Shown here in pieces: positions 8,714-17,475 of a DNA stretch of 64,000 nucleotides (position 1 is its first letter; every line of letters starts with the position of its first letter). The stretch covers positions 1 through 64,000 of the forward strand of contig NZ_JAGSOV010000044.1 in NCBI RefSeq assembly GCF_023898865.1. Reading direction: 5' to 3'. Position numbers and translations under genes: made by a program. The notes under the pieces are model-generated. The model worked only from the letters and a program-made list of their open reading frames with translations. It ran no database searches and had not been told where the DNA came from. The stretch is from Pseudonocardia humida (GTDB lineage Bacteria; Actinomycetota; Actinomycetes; Mycobacteriales; Pseudonocardiaceae).

Positions 8714-9871
8714 TCAGGACCGGGCCGGACGCGGCGGCGCCTGGGTCACGGCGAGCGCCACCAGGCCGGCCGCGGCCACCATGGCGACCGGGTGGCCGAA
8801 CGCCCGCACGGTCAACCCGGCCGCGGCCGGTCCGGTGATCGTGCCGATGGTCAGCGCCGTGTTCACCGCGGCGAGCCCGGCGGAGGGCCGCGACCGGAAG
8901 ACCTCGGCGCTCCACAGCCCCTGCGCGGCGATCACCCCGTTGTAGGTCACGCCGAACGCCGCCGCGGCCAGCAGCGCGACGGTCGTGTCCCCCGGCGCCA
9001 GGCCGAGCAGGGCGAGCGCGCCGGCGAGGGCGACGCAGCCCAGGACGTGCACCCGGCGCAGCCCCAGCCGGGCGGCCAGCGCCCCGCTGCCCGAGGCCAG
9101 GACGCCCGCGGCGCCGCACAGGGCGAACGCCGCGCGGGCCCGGTCCTCGCCGAGGCCGGCCGCGACCAGCGCGTCCACGCCGAACGTCCACCACACCGAG
9201 CTGCCCGCCCCGACCAGCGCCGCCGCGACCAGCAGCGGCCGCGACCGGGGGCACACCAGCCAGGACGGGCTGATCCGGACCGGCGGAGCGGCACCGGTGG
9301 CGCGGCCCCGGGGCGCCGCGAGGACGGCGGCCGCACCGGCCACCGCGGCCAGCCCGGCGAACAGCAGCCATGCGGTCCGCCAGTGCTCGCCCGCCACGAT
9401 CGCGATGGGCCCGGCGACCGCGACACCCCACCCGGTGCCCGAGCTCACCGCGGACAGGACGCCCGGGCGCGCTCGCGGCGGGACCGCGCGCTCGATCACG
9501 TCCGCGTACGGCGGGAAGGCGAGCCCGGCCGCCGTCCCGGCCAGCGCCACCCCGACGGCCAGCCCGACGACCCCCGTCGCCCGGGCGATGAGCACCATCC
9601 CGGCGGTGGCCGCGACGGCGGCCAGCCCCAGCGGCACCCGGGCGCCGAACCGGCCGGTCAGCCAGACCACCGCCGCGGTGGCCACGAGGTAGGACGCGTA
9701 CGAGCCGGAGGCGATGACGCCGCCGGCGTCCGGCCCGACCCCGAGCTCGGCCCGCATGTCCGGCAGCAGCAGGCCGTAGCCGTAGCGGGCCAGGCCGAAC
9801 GTCACCGCGACCAGGGCGGCGCCCGGCACGGCGACCCGGACGACGGCCGCGCGGACCGCCGGTTCAACCAT
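8714..9871 (-). CDS. MFS transporter
   Basis: Major facilitator of 385 residues with about twelve hydrophobic segments. The N-terminal FGLARYGYGLLLPDMRAELG is typical of the YbfB/YjiJ-like MFS branch, and a basic loop after the second helix (WLTGRFGARVP) matches MFS motif A. Its start overlaps the end of the upstream marR-type gene by eight bases, so the pair is one operon and the regulator probably controls the pump. Export of a small drug-like or aromatic compound is the usual role of such pairs. The substrate is unknown. Confidence 0.82.
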   Translation of the reverse strand: MVEPAVRAAVVRVAVPGAALVAVTFGLARYGYGLLLPDMRAELGVGPDAGGVIASGSYASYLVATAAVVWLTGRFGARVPLGLAAVAATAGMVLIARATGVVGLAVGVALAGTAAGLAFPPYADVIERAVPPRARPGVLSAVSSGTGWGVAVAGPIAIVAGEHWRTAWLLFAGLAAVAGAAAVLAAPRGRATGAAPPVRISPSWLVCPRSRPLLVAAALVGAGSSVWWTFGVDALVAAGLGEDRARAAFALCGAAGVLASGSGALAARLGLRRVHVLGCVALAGALALLGLAPGDTTVALLAAAAFGVTYNGVIAAQGLWSAEVFRSRPSAGLAAVNTALTIGTITGPAAAGLTVRAFGHPVAMVAAAGLVALAVTQAPPRPARS

Positions 9872-10355
9872 CGCGCTCGACGTGCCGCAGCGGGCAGCCG
9901 TCGCCGCGGGCGCCGCAGCACGCGTCCCGGTCGCACAGCCGGCAGATCCGCAGGGCCGCGGTGCGGTCGGCGGTCAGGCCGGCGACGAGCTTCTCGACCA
10001 CGGTCTCGAACCCGCGCCGCTCGATCGGGGACAGCCCGGCCAGCACCGCGGCCACCCGGGCCCGCCGGTCGTCCAGGACGTCGGCGGCGCGGGCGGCGCC
10101 GTCGATGGTCAGGGTCAGCCGGCGCTGGCGGGCGTCGGGGCCGGGGCTGCGCCGCACCCACCCGGCCGCTGCCAGCCGTTCCACCAGCCGCGTCGCCCCC
10201 GAGCTGGTCAGGTCCAGCACCTCGGCCAGCCAGGAGACCGTGCAGCCCGGGTGGGCGAGCAGCGTGACCAGCGCGGCCCGCTCCGAGTTGGTCGCGGCCA
10301 TCCGGTCGGTCAGCGCGACGGCGAGGGCGCCGACCAGGTTCGTCAACCGGTCCAC
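9864..10355 (-). CDS. MarR-family regulator with a Cys-rich tail
   Basis: 163 residues. The winged-helix core covers roughly residues 25-110: VSWLAEVLDLTSSGATRLVERL is the recognition region, and the wing carries DARQRRLTLT. The C-terminal 25 residues hold five cysteines (CRLCDRDACCGARGDGC), which is not standard for MarR proteins and suggests metal or redox sensing. The GTG start at 10355 is used because no ATG is in frame nearby. It is the first gene of an operon with the MFS transporter and is divergent from the CBS-domain gene, leaving 118 bp for a shared operator. Confidence 0.82.
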   Translation of the reverse strand: MDRLTNLVGALAVALTDRMAATNSERAALVTLLAHPGCTVSWLAEVLDLTSSGATRLVERLAAAGWVRRSPGPDARQRRLTLTIDGAARAADVLDDRRARVAAVLAGLSPIERRGFETVVEKLVAGLTADRTAALRICRLCDRDACCGARGDGCPLRHVERDG

Positions 10356-10473
10356 GACGACAGCATCCGATATGTGACTGACTCAGGCAATTCGTAGGCT
10401 GATCAAGCGGTCGGCGGCGGCCACCCGCGCCCCCTACCCTCTGCGGGGAGCGCGGCCGAGGGGGAGGTGCGGG

Positions 10474-11823
10474 GTGGCGAGCGATCTCATCTTCGTGGCA
10501 CGGCTGGTTGGCCTGGCGGTGTTCGGCCCGGACGGCGAGCGGATCGGCCGGGTCCGCGACCTGGTCGCCACGCTGCGCGTGGACGCCAGCCCGCCCCGGG
10601 TGCTCGGCGTGGTGATCGAGATGGTCACCCGGCGGCGGATCTTCGTGCCGATGCTCAGGGTCGCCGGCATCGACCGGTCCGCGGTCACGCTGGCCACCGG
10701 GTCGGTGAGCCTGCGCGGGTTCGTCGAGCGGCCGAACGAGACCCTGCTGGTCGGCCAGCTGCTCGACGCTCCGGTCCGGCTGATCGAGACCGGCGCGGAG
10801 AACGTCGTCGTGGACGCGGCGATCGAGCAGACCCGCTCCCGCGACTGGATCGTCAGCCGGCTGGCCGTGCGGGCCCGCAGGCACGGGCTGTCGCGCCGCG
10901 GCCAGGTGCAGGTCGTGCCGTGGCGCGCGGTGACCGGCCTCACGCTGTCCGACCGCCAGGGCACCGCCGGGCTGCTGTCGGTCTTCGAAACCATGCGCCC
11001 GGCCGACGTGGCCGCTGCCCTGGCCGAGCTGCCCGAGAAGCGCCGCTTCGAGGTCGTCGACTCCCTCGACGACGAGCGGCTGGCCGACGTCTTCGAGGAG
11101 CTCGCCGAGTCCGACCAGCGCGTCCTGCTCCGCCACCTGCAAGACGAGCGCGCCGCCGACGTGCTGGAGGCGATGTCCCCCGACGACGCCGCCGACCTGC
11201 TGCACGAGCTGCCCACCGGCGAGTCCGACGCGCTGCTGGCCCTGATGGAGCCCCAGGAGTCCGAACCGGTGCGGCGGCTGATGAGCTACGCGCCGCGCAC
11301 CGCGGGCGGTCTCATGACACCCGAGCCGATCATCCTGCGCCCGGACGCCACGGTGGCCGAGGCGCTGGCCCGCATCCGCAACCCGGACATCCCGCCCGCG
11401 CTGGCCAGCATGGTGTTCGTCTGCCGGTCGCCGTCGCTGACGCCCACCGGCCGCTACCTGGGCTGCGCGCACGCCCAGCGGCTGCTGCGCGAGGCCCCGT
11501 TCGAGCTGGTCGCCGGCGTCGTCGACACCGACCTGCCACGGCTGTCGCCGGAGGCCTCGCTGGGCGAGGTGACCCGGTACTTCGCGGCCTACAACCTGGT
11601 CGCCGGGCCGGTGGTGGACACCGAGGACCACCTGCTCGGCGCGGTCAGCGTCGACGACGTGCTCGACCACCTGCTCCCGGTCGACTGGCGCGACCGGCTC
11701 ACCGATCCCGAGGAGGGCACCGACGAGCCCGAGCGGATCGTCGTCGAGCAGGAGATCGCCGAACCGGACGACGCCGGGCGGTCCAGCACGGCCGGGCGCA
11801 ACAGCGAGGTGGGCGATGCCTGA
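10474..11823 (+). CDS. PRC-barrel/MgtE-N/CBS domain protein (Rv1232c-like)
   Basis: 449 residues, soluble. The N-terminal part (FGPDGERIGRVRDLV) resembles a PRC barrel. The middle part (about residues 170-270) is an MgtE-N superhelix with repeated units such as LAELPEKRRFEVVDSL and LEAMSPDDAADLLHEL. The rest is a pair of CBS domains. This is the cytosolic gating module of MgtE magnesium channels without the channel, as in M. tuberculosis Rv1232c, which also precedes a DUF1003 gene. The GTG at 10474 has GGGGGAGG upstream. A role sensing Mg2+ or nucleotides for a partner membrane protein is inferred. Confidence 0.8.
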   Translation: MASDLIFVARLVGLAVFGPDGERIGRVRDLVATLRVDASPPRVLGVVIEMVTRRRIFVPMLRVAGIDRSAVTLATGSVSLRGFVERPNETLLVGQLLDAPVRLIETGAENVVVDAAIEQTRSRDWIVSRLAVRARRHGLSRRGQVQVVPWRAVTGLTLSDRQGTAGLLSVFETMRPADVAAALAELPEKRRFEVVDSLDDERLADVFEELAESDQRVLLRHLQDERAADVLEAMSPDDAADLLHELPTGESDALLALMEPQESEPVRRLMSYAPRTAGGLMTPEPIILRPDATVAEALARIRNPDIPPALASMVFVCRSPSLTPTGRYLGCAHAQRLLREAPFELVAGVVDTDLPRLSPEASLGEVTRYFAAYNLVAGPVVDTEDHLLGAVSVDDVLDHLLPVDWRDRLTDPEEGTDEPERIVVEQEIAEPDDAGRSSTAGRNSEVGDA

Positions 11824-12319
11824 GAACACCGCGAGCCGCCGGCTCGACCAGCCGCGGCTGGGCCGCACCCGGTTCGAGGTCGACCCGGACTGGTTCGCCC
11901 GGCTGTCGGAGAAGGTCGCCCGGTTCATGGGCACCGGGCGGTTCCTGGCCATCCAGACCGTGATCGTCATCATCTGGATCGCGCTGAACCTGACCGCGGT
12001 GTCCCTGCGGTGGGACCCCTACCCGTTCATCCTGCTCAACCTGGCCTTCTCCACCCAGGCCGCCTACGCCGCGCCGCTGATCCTGCTGGCCCAGAACCGG
12101 CAGGACGACCGCGACCGGATCTCCCTCGACGAGGACCGCAAGCGCGCCGAGCGCACCAAGGCCGACACCGAGTACCTGGCCCGCGAGCTGGCCGCGCTGC
12201 GGATCGCGATCGGCGAGGTGGCCACCCGCGACTACCTGCGCGGCGAGCTGGAGAAGCTGGCCGTGAAGCTGGAGGACCGCCCGGTGCGGCTGCGGGTCAG
12301 TCGGCCAGCCGACGAGTGA
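11816..12319 (+). CDS. DUF1003 membrane protein (Rv1231c-like)
   Basis: 167 residues with two membrane helices (about 48-66 and 72-92) carrying the DUF1003 pattern: GTGRFLAIQTVIVIIWI, the conserved LNLAFSTQAAYAAPLILLAQNRQ and the following DRDR run. A long charged helix at the C-terminus, rich in Glu, Arg and Lys, is likely a coiled coil. The ATG overlaps the end of the CBS-domain gene by eight bases, so the two are co-translated and likely work together. The family has no settled function. It runs convergently into the next gene, overlapping its end by 23 bp. Confidence 0.83.
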   Translation: MPENTASRRLDQPRLGRTRFEVDPDWFARLSEKVARFMGTGRFLAIQTVIVIIWIALNLTAVSLRWDPYPFILLNLAFSTQAAYAAPLILLAQNRQDDRDRISLDEDRKRAERTKADTEYLARELAALRIAIGEVATRDYLRGELEKLAVKLEDRPVRLRVSRPADE

Positions 12320-12776
12320 TCCGCTCCAGCTCGTCGATGTCGTCGTCGAGCGGGTCGACGAAGTGGCGCATGACCCCGGTCAGGTGGGTGCGCGAGGCGG
12401 TGCGCAGCCGGTTGACGCCCGCCTCGGTGATCTCCGCGGCCACGCCGCGCCCGTCGCCTGCGACCGGGCAGCGCGACACCAGCCCCGCCTTCTCCAGCCG
12501 GTCGACCAGGCGGGTGACCCCCGACCGCGACAGCAGCACCGCGTCGGCCAGCTCGGTCATCCGCAGCCGGTGGCCGGGGGCCTCGACCAGCTGCACCAGC
12601 ACGTCGTAGGCGGCCAGTGAGAGCTGCTGCTCGGCGAGCAGCTCCGCCTCCAGCGACCGGATCACCAGGGCGTGGGCGCGCAGGAAGGTGCGCCAGGAGG
12701 CGAGCTGGGCGCGAGTGGGCACCGATCGGCGTGCAGGCGCGTCGGGCACGTCCGCGGGCGCGGCGGTGTGCGTCAC
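12297..12776 (-). CDS. MarR-family transcriptional regulator
   Basis: 159 residues from the GTG at 12776. An ATG at 12824 would add 16 basic residues and cannot be excluded, since neither start has a clear ribosome site. The winged helix is evident: YDVLVQLVEAPGHRLRMTELADAVLLSRSGVTRLVDRLEKAGLVSR with a DGRG wing. The protein is divergent from mrp (87 bp apart) and its 3' end overlaps the convergent DUF1003 gene. Its target is unknown; self-regulation or control of mrp from the shared spacer is plausible. Confidence 0.8.
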   Translation of the reverse strand: MTHTAAPADVPDAPARRSVPTRAQLASWRTFLRAHALVIRSLEAELLAEQQLSLAAYDVLVQLVEAPGHRLRMTELADAVLLSRSGVTRLVDRLEKAGLVSRCPVAGDGRGVAAEITEAGVNRLRTASRTHLTGVMRHFVDPLDDDIDELERITRRLAD

Positions 12777-12863
12777 ACCGCAGGATGCTACGGAACGAGT
12801 CCGACGTCGGCACGGACGTAGCATGGCGGCGGGACCCACCCCCGTCGCTGCAGGAAGGCACCC

Positions 12864-14012
12864 ATGTCCACCACCGGTCAGACGACCACCATCGAGCAGG
12901 CCGTGCACGCCGCGCTCGCCACCGTCGAGGACCCGGAGATCCACAAGCCGATCACCGAGCTGGGCATGGTGAAGAGCGTGGCCGTCTCCCCGGACGGGCG
13001 GGCCGAGGTCGCGGTCTTCCTGACGGTGGCCGGCTGCCCGATGCGCGAGACGATCACCAACCGGGTCACCGCCGCGGTCTCCGCGGTCGCCGGCGTCAGC
13101 TCGGTGGGCGTCACCCTCGACGTCATGAGCGACGAGCAGCGCGCGGAGCTGCGCCGCGGCCTGCGCGGCGACAGCGCCGAGCCGGTCATCCCGTTCGCCC
13201 AGCCCGGCTCGCTCACCCGCGTCTACTGCGTGGCGTCGGGCAAGGGCGGGGTCGGCAAGTCCTCGGTGACGGTCAACCTGGCCGCGGCGATGGCGGCCAA
13301 GGGGCTCTCGGTGGGCGTCGTCGACGCCGACATCTACGGGCACTCGGTGCCCCGGATGCTGGGCGTCACGACCCGCCCCACCAAGGTCGACGACATGATC
13401 ATGCCGCCGCAGGCGCACGACATCAAGGTCATCTCGATCGGCATGTTCACGCCGGGCAACGAGGCCGTCGTGTGGCGCGGGCCGATGCTGCACCGGGCGC
13501 TGCAGCAGTTCCTGGCCGACGTGTTCTGGGGCGACCTGGACGTGCTGCTGCTCGACCTGCCCCCGGGCACCGGCGACATCGCCATCTCCACCGCCCAGCT
13601 CGTGCCCAACGCCGAGCTGCTGGTCGTCACCACCCCCCAGCAGGCCGCGGCCGAGGTCGCCGAGCGGGCGGGCTCGATCGCGCTGCAGACCCGCCAGCGG
13701 CTGGCCGGCGTGGTGGAGAACATGTCCTGGATGGAGCTGCCCGACGGCACCCGCATGGAGGTCTTCGGCTCCGGCGGCGGCCAGACCGTCGCCGACTCGC
13801 TGACCCGCGCCCTCGGCGCGCCCGTGCCGCTGCTGGGCCAGATCCCCCTGGAGCCGAAGCTGCGCGAGTGCGGCGACTCGGGCACCCCGATCGTGCTGGC
13901 CGACCCGTCCTCGGCGAGCGCCAAGGCGCTGCTCGCGGTGGCCGACAAGCTCACCACCCGGGCCCGCGGCCTGGCCGGCATGAGCCTCAACATCACGCCC
14001 GTTCGCCGCTGA
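12864..14012 (+). CDS. mrp: Mrp/ApbC P-loop ATPase, iron-sulfur carrier family
   Basis: 382 residues. A DUF59/MIP18 domain (residues 8-95) is followed by the deviant Walker A GKGGVGKS at 126-133 and a DLPPGTGD Walker B-type motif. It corresponds to M. tuberculosis Rv1229c by order. The family delivers [4Fe-4S] clusters to apoproteins. The usual CxxC pair that binds the bridging cluster near the C-terminus is not present: the equivalent region reads ENMSWMELPDG. The DUF59 domain carries one Cys at the usual place (AGCPMRET). The start has AGGAAGG about nine bases upstream. Confidence 0.88.
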   Translation: MSTTGQTTTIEQAVHAALATVEDPEIHKPITELGMVKSVAVSPDGRAEVAVFLTVAGCPMRETITNRVTAAVSAVAGVSSVGVTLDVMSDEQRAELRRGLRGDSAEPVIPFAQPGSLTRVYCVASGKGGVGKSSVTVNLAAAMAAKGLSVGVVDADIYGHSVPRMLGVTTRPTKVDDMIMPPQAHDIKVISIGMFTPGNEAVVWRGPMLHRALQQFLADVFWGDLDVLLLDLPPGTGDIAISTAQLVPNAELLVVTTPQQAAAEVAERAGSIALQTRQRLAGVVENMSWMELPDGTRMEVFGSGGGQTVADSLTRALGAPVPLLGQIPLEPKLRECGDSGTPIVLADPSSASAKALLAVADKLTTRARGLAGMSLNITPVRR

Positions 14013-14079
14013 CCCCCGCCCCGGTCCGGGGTTACGGTGATCGCGTTCCCGCGTCGCCGCGCCCCGACGGAGGTCGTGC

Positions 14080-15471
14080 ATGAGTGAGCTCGCGGACCTG
14101 ACGGCTGTCGAGCTGCTCACCGGCTACCGGGAGGGCGCGTTCTCCCCGGTGGAGGCCACTTCCGCCGCGCTCGACCGGATCCGCGCGCTCGACGGGCGGG
14201 TCAACGCGTTCTGCCTGGTCGACGAGGAGGGCGCGCTGGCCGCGGCCGCCGAGTCGCAGGAGCGCTGGCGGCGCGGGGAGCCGCGCGGCGCGCTCGACGG
14301 CGTGCCCGCCTCGGTCAAGGACCTGCTGGTCACCAGGGGGTGGCCGACCCGGCGCGGATCCCGCACCACCGACCCGGACGCCCCGGCCGACGCCGACGCC
14401 CCGTCGGTGGCCCGGCTCCGCGAGGCCGACGCCGTGCTGCTGGGCAAGACCACCACCCCGGAGTACGGCTGGAAGGGCGTCACCGACTCCCCGCTGACCG
14501 GGATCACCCGCAACCCGTGGGACCACTCGCGCACCCCCGGCGGCTCGTCGGGGGGCAGCGCGGCGGCGGTCGCGCTGGGCATGGGACCGCTCAGCCTGGG
14601 CACCGACGGCGGCGGGTCCGTGCGCATCCCGGCCGCGTTCAGCGGGATCACCGGGCTCAAGCCCACCTACGGGCGGGTGCCGCTGTACCCGGCCAGCCCG
14701 TTCGGCACGCTGTCGCACGTCGGCCCGATGACCAGGTCCGCCGCCGACGCCGCGCTGCTGCTCGACGTGGTCTCCGGAGCCGACCCGCGCGACGCGTGGG
14801 CGCTGCCCCCGGCGCGCCCAGCGGGCCCGCAGCTGGTCGAGGGGGTCACCGGCGCGCGGATCGCCTTCAGCCCCACCCTCGGCCACGTCGACGTGCACCC
14901 CGAGGTGGCGGCGGCGGTCGCCGCCGCCGTGCGGGTCTTCGGCGGGCTCGGCGCGACCGTCGAGCAGGTCGACCCCGGCTTCGACGACCCCATCGCGGCG
15001 TTCCAGGTGCTCTGGTTCTGCGGGGCGGCCGCGGTGCTCGAGCCCCTGCGCGACCGCCACGACGAGATGGACCCAGGGCTGGTCGCCGCGGCCGAGGTGG
15101 GCGCGGGGGTCAGCGCCGTGGAGTACCTGGAGGCGTCGGCCGTGCGCAACGACCTCGGCGCGCTGATGGGCGCCTTCCACGAGCGCCACGACCTGCTGCT
15201 CACCCCCACCATGCCCATCGCCGCCTTCGAGGCCGGGCGCGACGCCCCGCCGGACCGGCCGTCGCAGCGCTGGACGTCGTGGACGCCGTTCACCTACCCG
15301 TTCAACCTGACCCAGCAGCCGGCCGCGACGGTGCCGTGCGGGCGCACGTCCGAGGGGCTGCCCATCGGGCTGCAGATCGTCGGGCCGCGGCACGCCGACG
15401 CCGCCGTGCTGGCCGCGGCGCACGCCTTCCAGCAGGCCACCGGCTTCCACCGGGTCGGCCCGCCGGTGTAG
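14080..15471 (+). CDS. Amidase signature enzyme
   Basis: 463 residues of the amidase-signature family, which hydrolyses amides through a Ser-cisSer-Lys triad. Lys80 (VPASVKDLL), the cis-Ser in GGSSGGSA (residues 154-161) and the nucleophile Ser180 in TDGGGSVRIPA are all present, so the enzyme should be active. The start ATG has GGAGG seven bases upstream. It is not near gatB or gatC, so a tRNA amidotransferase role is unlikely; a general amidase is favoured, with no substrate evident. Its end is one base from that of tatB, which is convergent. Confidence 0.85.
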   Translation: MSELADLTAVELLTGYREGAFSPVEATSAALDRIRALDGRVNAFCLVDEEGALAAAAESQERWRRGEPRGALDGVPASVKDLLVTRGWPTRRGSRTTDPDAPADADAPSVARLREADAVLLGKTTTPEYGWKGVTDSPLTGITRNPWDHSRTPGGSSGGSAAAVALGMGPLSLGTDGGGSVRIPAAFSGITGLKPTYGRVPLYPASPFGTLSHVGPMTRSAADAALLLDVVSGADPRDAWALPPARPAGPQLVEGVTGARIAFSPTLGHVDVHPEVAAAVAAAVRVFGGLGATVEQVDPGFDDPIAAFQVLWFCGAAAVLEPLRDRHDEMDPGLVAAAEVGAGVSAVEYLEASAVRNDLGALMGAFHERHDLLLTPTMPIAAFEAGRDAPPDRPSQRWTSWTPFTYPFNLTQQPAATVPCGRTSEGLPIGLQIVGPRHADAAVLAAAHAFQQATGFHRVGPPV

Positions 15472-15472
15472 G

Positions 15473-15889
15473 TCAGGTCGCGTCGGGGTCGATCGGGGGC
15501 CGCTCGTTCTTCTCCAGCTTCGGCTGGGCGGCGGGCTTGCTGAGCGAAGCCGGGGTGCTGTTCGAGCCCTTCGTGAGGTCGAGGCCCGCGCCCGGGGCGT
15601 GGCCGTTGGGCTTCTCCACCGGGTCGTCCCGGAACAGGGCGGTGGTGGCCGCGGTGCGCGGGTTGAAGCTGCGCAGGCCGCGCAGCTCCTCCAGTGGCTT
15701 GCGCAGCTCGTCGAACTCCGGGCCGAGCTCGCCCTTGAGCTGGTCGCGGGCGCCGGTCGCGTACTCGCGGACCTGGCGGATCGTGCGCCCCAGCCAGGCC
15801 GCGGCGCCCGGCAGGCGCTCCGGGCCGAGGATGAACAGCCCGGCCACGATCAGCACCACGATCTCGCCCCAGCCCACGCTGTCGAACAC
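15473..15889 (-). CDS. tatB: Twin-arginine translocase subunit TatB
   Basis: 138 residues. The N-terminal membrane helix MFDSVGWGEIVVLIVAGLF, the GPERLP hinge and an amphipathic helix (AAAWLGRTIRQVREYATGA) match TatB. A low-complexity cytosolic tail rich in Pro, Ala and Lys follows, as in other actinobacterial TatB proteins. TatB with TatC forms the receptor that recognises twin-arginine signal peptides of folded exported proteins. Its place downstream of htrA, rseA and sigE matches M. tuberculosis Rv1221-Rv1224. It starts with GTG at 15889, 55 bp after htrA. Confidence 0.9.
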   Translation of the reverse strand: MFDSVGWGEIVVLIVAGLFILGPERLPGAAAWLGRTIRQVREYATGARDQLKGELGPEFDELRKPLEELRGLRSFNPRTAATTALFRDDPVEKPNGHAPGAGLDLTKGSNSTPASLSKPAAQPKLEKNERPPIDPDAT

Positions 15890-15944
15890 CCGACCAGACT
15901 ACGTCAGCCGGATGTGCGCCCCCTGTGTGTCGGCCGTTGCGGCG

Positions 15945-17432
15945 TCAGTCGGAGGTGAGCGTGACCGAAACCGTCAGCGGGCGGCCCTCGCGGATCAGCT
16001 CGACGGGGACGACGTCGCCCGGGTTGCGCTCGCGCACCGCCACGACCAGCTCGTCGGCCCCGGCGATGCTCCGCTCGCCCACCTTGACGATCACGTCGCC
16101 CTCGACGATCCCGGCCAGCGCGGCCGCCCCGCCCTGCTGGACGTTCTGCACCTGCGCGCCGTCGGTGGTGCTGTCGCTGACCGAGCGGGCGTTGATGCCG
16201 ATCTCGGCGTGCACGACCTTGCCGGTGCGGATCAGCTCCTCGGCGATGCCGCGGGCGGCGTCGATCGGGATGGCGAAGCCCAGCCCGATGGACCCGCCGC
16301 TCTCGCCGTCGCCCAGGCTGCGGATGGCGGTGTTGATGCCCACCACGGCGCCGGTCGCGTCGACCAGCGGGCCGCCGGAGTTGCCGGGGTTGATCGCGGC
16401 GTCGGTCTGGATGGCGTCGATCACCGCGTTGGAGTCGGTGCCCGCGGCGTCGAGCCGGACGGGCCGGTCGAGCGCGCTGACGATGCCGTCGGTGACCGTG
16501 CCCACCAGGCCCAGCGGGGAGCCGATGGCGAGCACGCCGTCGCCGACGGCGAGGTCGCCCGCGGTGCCCAGGGAGGCGACCACCGGGTTGGACACCTCGA
16601 CCTTGATGACCGCGAGGTCGGTCTTCGGGTCGCGGCCCACGATCTGGGCCGCGCTGCGGGTGCCGTCGTGGAAGACGGTCTCCACCTGCGCGCCGCTGGC
16701 CTCGGCGGCCGGGGCGATCACGTGGTTGTTGGTCAGGACGTAGCCGGCGGGGTCGATCACCACCCCGGAGCCGGTGCCGGCCTCCTCGCCGACCCGGACC
16801 TCGATGGAGACGACGGCCGGCACGGTGCGCGCGGCGATGTCGGCCACCGACCCGGCCGGGCGCTCCTTGGCCGCGACGGCCTCGGCGATGGTCGGGTCGG
16901 GGGTGGTCAGGCTGGCCGCGCCCTCCGCCGTCAGCCTGCCGACCAGGCCGCCGACCGCGCCGACCGCCAGCGCGAGCACGGCGAGCACGGCCAGCGCGCG
17001 CGGGTGCACCCGCCGGCCGAACAGCACCTCGCGCAGGCTGAGCCGGGCGCCCTCGCCGCGGGTGGTCGTGGTGGCCTGCTCGGTGGCCGCGGGCGGGCCG
17101 AGGCCGACGGAGCTCTCCGGGTCGCGCCAGGGGTCGCCGGTGCCGCCGGCCCACAGCGGGTCGGGCTCGACGGGGGTGGAGCCGTTCGTGGACGGGGGCC
17201 GCTGCAGGTCGACCGTCGTGTCCTCCGGCCGGCCGAAGGCGCTGGCCAGCGCGGGCGGCGGGGGCGGAGCCGAGGAGACCGCCCGGGCGGGCGCCCGGCC
17301 GCGGGCCGCGGCGAACGCGCCGTCGACGCCGTCGGGGCGGCCGAAGACCGCAGCGCTCTCGGGATCGACGGCGGGGCGCTCCAGCGGGCGGGGGCCCAGC
17401 CGCGGGGGCTCACCGGACTCCCACTCCGTCAT
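15945..17432 (-). CDS. htrA: HtrA/DegP-like membrane serine protease with PDZ domain
   Basis: 495 residues from the ATG at 17432. A disordered, Pro-rich cytosolic segment of about 170 residues is followed by one membrane helix (LAVLAVLALAVGAVGGLVG), a trypsin-like domain and a C-terminal PDZ domain. The catalytic triad is visible: His in VLTNNHVI, Asp in KTDLAVI and Ser in NPGNSGGPLV. The active site should be outside the membrane. In mycobacteria the homologue Rv1223 is part of the SigE envelope-stress circuit and acts on misfolded or regulatory envelope proteins. It lies directly downstream of the sigE-rseA pair on the same strand. Confidence 0.9.
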   Translation of the reverse strand: MTEWESGEPPRLGPRPLERPAVDPESAAVFGRPDGVDGAFAAARGRAPARAVSSAPPPPPALASAFGRPEDTTVDLQRPPSTNGSTPVEPDPLWAGGTGDPWRDPESSVGLGPPAATEQATTTTRGEGARLSLREVLFGRRVHPRALAVLAVLALAVGAVGGLVGRLTAEGAASLTTPDPTIAEAVAAKERPAGSVADIAARTVPAVVSIEVRVGEEAGTGSGVVIDPAGYVLTNNHVIAPAAEASGAQVETVFHDGTRSAAQIVGRDPKTDLAVIKVEVSNPVVASLGTAGDLAVGDGVLAIGSPLGLVGTVTDGIVSALDRPVRLDAAGTDSNAVIDAIQTDAAINPGNSGGPLVDATGAVVGINTAIRSLGDGESGGSIGLGFAIPIDAARGIAEELIRTGKVVHAEIGINARSVSDSTTDGAQVQNVQQGGAAALAGIVEGDVIVKVGERSIAGADELVVAVRERNPGDVVPVELIREGRPLTVSVTLTSD

Positions 17433-17475
17433 GGGGCCAACACTGCCCCAGCGGCGGTGAAGTCCGCGTAGCCGA

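Noticed and set aside
14340..17471. An open frame of 1043 codons on the plus strand over the amidase, tatB and htrA
   Set aside because: Its residue content is Arg/Gly/Ala-rich and tracks G/C at the wrong codon position. The genes beneath it have recognised motifs, so it is a frame shadow.
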